A stretch of DNA of 64,000 nt from Pseudomonadota bacterium (GTDB lineage: Bacteria > Pseudomonadota > Gammaproteobacteria > Burkholderiales > Burkholderiaceae_C). This document shows, piece by piece, positions 63,847 through 64,000 of this stretch. The position numbers were made by a program, and so were the translations under genes. The notes under the pieces are model-generated. The model saw nothing but the letters and a program-made list of their open reading frames with translations. It had not been told where the DNA came from and made no database searches. The stretch is taken from assembly GCA_029780695.1 (NCBI GenBank), contig JAKOYD010000131.1:23282-87281 (forward strand), written 5' to 3'. Each line of letters opens with the position of its first letter. Within the stretch, counting starts at the first letter, position 1.

Positions 63847-64000
63847 ATGGGCAAGCACTACGAACAACTGACGGCCGAAGAACGGGCGGCGATCATGATG
63901 ATGAAGGCGAACAACTGCTCGGCGCGGCAGATCGCCCTGACGCTGCGCCGAGCCCCTTCGACCATCACCCGAGAACTGGCGCGCTTTGCGGCCTGGCCAG
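63847..64000 (+). mobile_element. IS30-family transposase (5' part, cut by window end)
   Basis: The open frame begins MGKHYEQLTAEERAAIMMMK and continues with a helix-turn-helix NCSARQIALTLRRAPSTI followed by TRELARF, the N-terminal DNA-binding region of IS30-type transposases (E-R-x-x-I ... R-x-P-S-T-I-x-R-E-L). The catalytic DDE part lies beyond the window. The insertion end should lie between about 63790 and 63846; its terminal repeat cannot be fixed from one side. AAGG precedes the ATG. Confidence 0.85.

Overview
The window is high-GC DNA from a betaproteobacterium, most likely Burkholderiales, family Comamonadaceae. This rests on the dnaX-ebfC-recR cluster beside a 4.5S RNA gene, a ccoNOQP/ccoG cluster with a FixH-like protein, a small Trp-rich protein of the TIGR04438 type, abundant Bug/LysR/crotonase genes, and short palindromic repeats around AGCTAT and GCGCTTGAT. 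Family-level placement is inference; no rRNA is present.

Region 1 (1-16.5 kb) is accessory metabolism and efflux: a 5'-truncated IclR regulator, a self-sufficient P450-reductase fusion (CYP116B type) divergent from a small thioredoxin-like protein, a CusF-like periplasmic protein, a LysR regulator divergent from an MFS carrier, a PaaK-like adenylate-forming enzyme divergent from a PHA synthase, a PhoD-type phosphatase, and an RND pump with its adaptor. Two large hairpin repeats sit between convergent gene pairs.

Region 2 (16.7-25.8 kb) is housekeeping: rnhA, a yafS-like methyltransferase, gloB, mltD, an orphan ABC binding protein, recR, ebfC, dnaX (with an A9 slippery run and nearby stops in both other frames) and the 4.5S RNA.

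Region 3 (26-34.9 kb) is microaerobic respiration, all on the minus strand: ccoI, ccoS, ccoN, ccoO, ccoQ, a CcoP carrying an extra OmpA-like domain, then ccoG, a FixH-like protein and a small membrane protein, with a divergent universal stress protein. Two TTGAC-N4-GTCAA boxes are placed as for FNR/Anr control; a third precedes the PHA synthase.

Region 4 (35-51.4 kb) is central metabolism: a malonate-type cluster (malonyl-CoA decarboxylase, Bug protein, crotonase, malonyl-CoA synthetase), lgt, ilvD, a cytochrome c, acs, two unrelated fumarases facing away from each other, murI, and tRNA-Leu(TAA).

Region 5 (51.5-64 kb) looks like the end of an integrated element. It begins at a 3' fragment of tRNA-Cys that starts at the anticodon loop (a likely attachment site). 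It carries a minus-strand operon of a J-domain membrane protein, a small protein, a 631-residue Ala-rich protein and a 2,980-residue protein with two HExxH zincin-like motifs and a phage internal-protein-like C terminus. An IS30-family transposase starts at the window edge. This operon is the best candidate for an undescribed system.
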